Assembly (NCBI GenBank): GCA_017935525.1
Contig: JAGBHJ010000172.1
Coordinates: 1 to 5,396, forward strand
Direction: 5' to 3'
Source: Clostridia bacterium
GTDB taxonomy: Bacteria > Bacillota > Clostridia > HGM11327
DNA length: 5,396 bases
Part shown: positions 5,285-5,396 of the stretch, piece after piece
How the letters are laid out: each line of letters opens with the position of its first letter
Position numbering within the stretch: the stretch's first letter is position 1
Program-made: the position numbers and the translations under genes
The notes under the pieces: model-generated
The model's input: the letters and a program-made list of their open reading frames with translations, nothing else
Told to the model about the DNA's origin: nothing
The model's database searches: none

Positions 5285-5396
5285 ATGAATTGACGCTTTG
5301 CGTCATGAATTGAAGCCTGACGGCTTCATGATTTGAAAACTTTGTTTTCATGAATTGAATTGCTATACTTTATCATGCCGAAGGCAATTCATGAAC
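5285..5396. repeat. Tandem array of short hairpins separated by ATGAATT spacers
   Basis: Four consecutive hairpins are separated by a near-constant 7-mer. Spacers: ATGAATT at 5285, 5305 and 5350, ATGATTT at 5328, and the start of another (ATGAAC) at 5391. Hairpins: GACGC-TTT-GCGTC (5292-5304), GAAGCC-TGAC-GGCTTC (5312-5327), GAAAAC-TTT-GTTTTC (5335-5349), and GAATTGC...GCAATTC (5357-5390, 20-nt loop). Each stem begins with GA, ends with TC, and gains one T-A pair from the flanking spacers. Stem interiors differ completely but remain perfectly complementary, so pairing rather than sequence is conserved. The unit is about 20-23 bp. The array sits in the intergenic space after a terminator and runs off the window edge. 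No coding frame through it is convincing. It resembles REP/MITE-like palindromic repeats but matches no family I can name. Confidence 0.8.

Noticed and set aside
5136..5351. A 71-residue minus-strand frame across the 3' terminator and hairpin array
   Set aside because: It crosses a strong terminator, the hydrolase stop and the repeat array, and shows no domain.
5285..5396. CRISPR array
   Set aside because: The repeated element is only 7-11 nt and the intervening segments are self-complementary hairpins, unlike 25-37-nt repeats with unique spacers.

Overview
The window looks like a chromosomal stretch from a Gram-positive Clostridia-type bacterium, probably a gut-associated Oscillospirales or Ruminococcus relative. 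This is inferred from the greA-lysS pairing, near-consensus sigma-A promoters, AGGAG-type ribosome binding sites, intermediate G+C and the character of the proteins. No marker in the window fixes the species. All real genes lie on the + strand.

Layout: (i) bases 2-139 are the hydrophobic C-terminal end of an unidentified membrane protein, closed by a perfect 12-bp inverted-repeat terminator. (ii) A 215-bp intergenic stretch follows, ending in a TTGACA-17-TATAAT promoter that drives a two-gene operon. Its genes are greA (transcript-cleavage elongation factor) and lysS (class II lysyl-tRNA synthetase), 18 bp apart. LysS is about 150 residues longer than usual because an Ala/Pro/Glu linker joins it to a MetG/EMAPII-like tRNA-binding domain. 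(iii) A hairpin terminator ends the operon; the Shine-Dalgarno of a GNAT acetyltransferase gene starts three bases after its T tract. The acetyltransferase carries a 53-residue tail with eight cysteines. (iv) An extended -10 promoter 17 bp after the GNAT stop drives a 491-aa cytoplasmic (alpha/alpha)6 glycoside hydrolase of the GH63/GH37 (MGH1-like) type. (v) The hydrolase gene ends at a long, probably bidirectional terminator whose core 10-bp stem is identical to that of the lysS terminator.

The last ~112 bp hold the most unusual structure. It is a tandem array of four short hairpins with different stem sequences, each pairing perfectly, separated by a nearly constant ATGAATT spacer. It runs to the window edge and probably beyond. 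The fourth hairpin appears interrupted by a 15-nt insertion.

Functionally, greA and lysS are housekeeping information-processing genes that are probably co-transcribed. The acetyltransferase and glycoside hydrolase look like independent accessory genes with no visible pathway link to each other or to the operon. I see no phage, IS element, CRISPR array, tRNA or rRNA.
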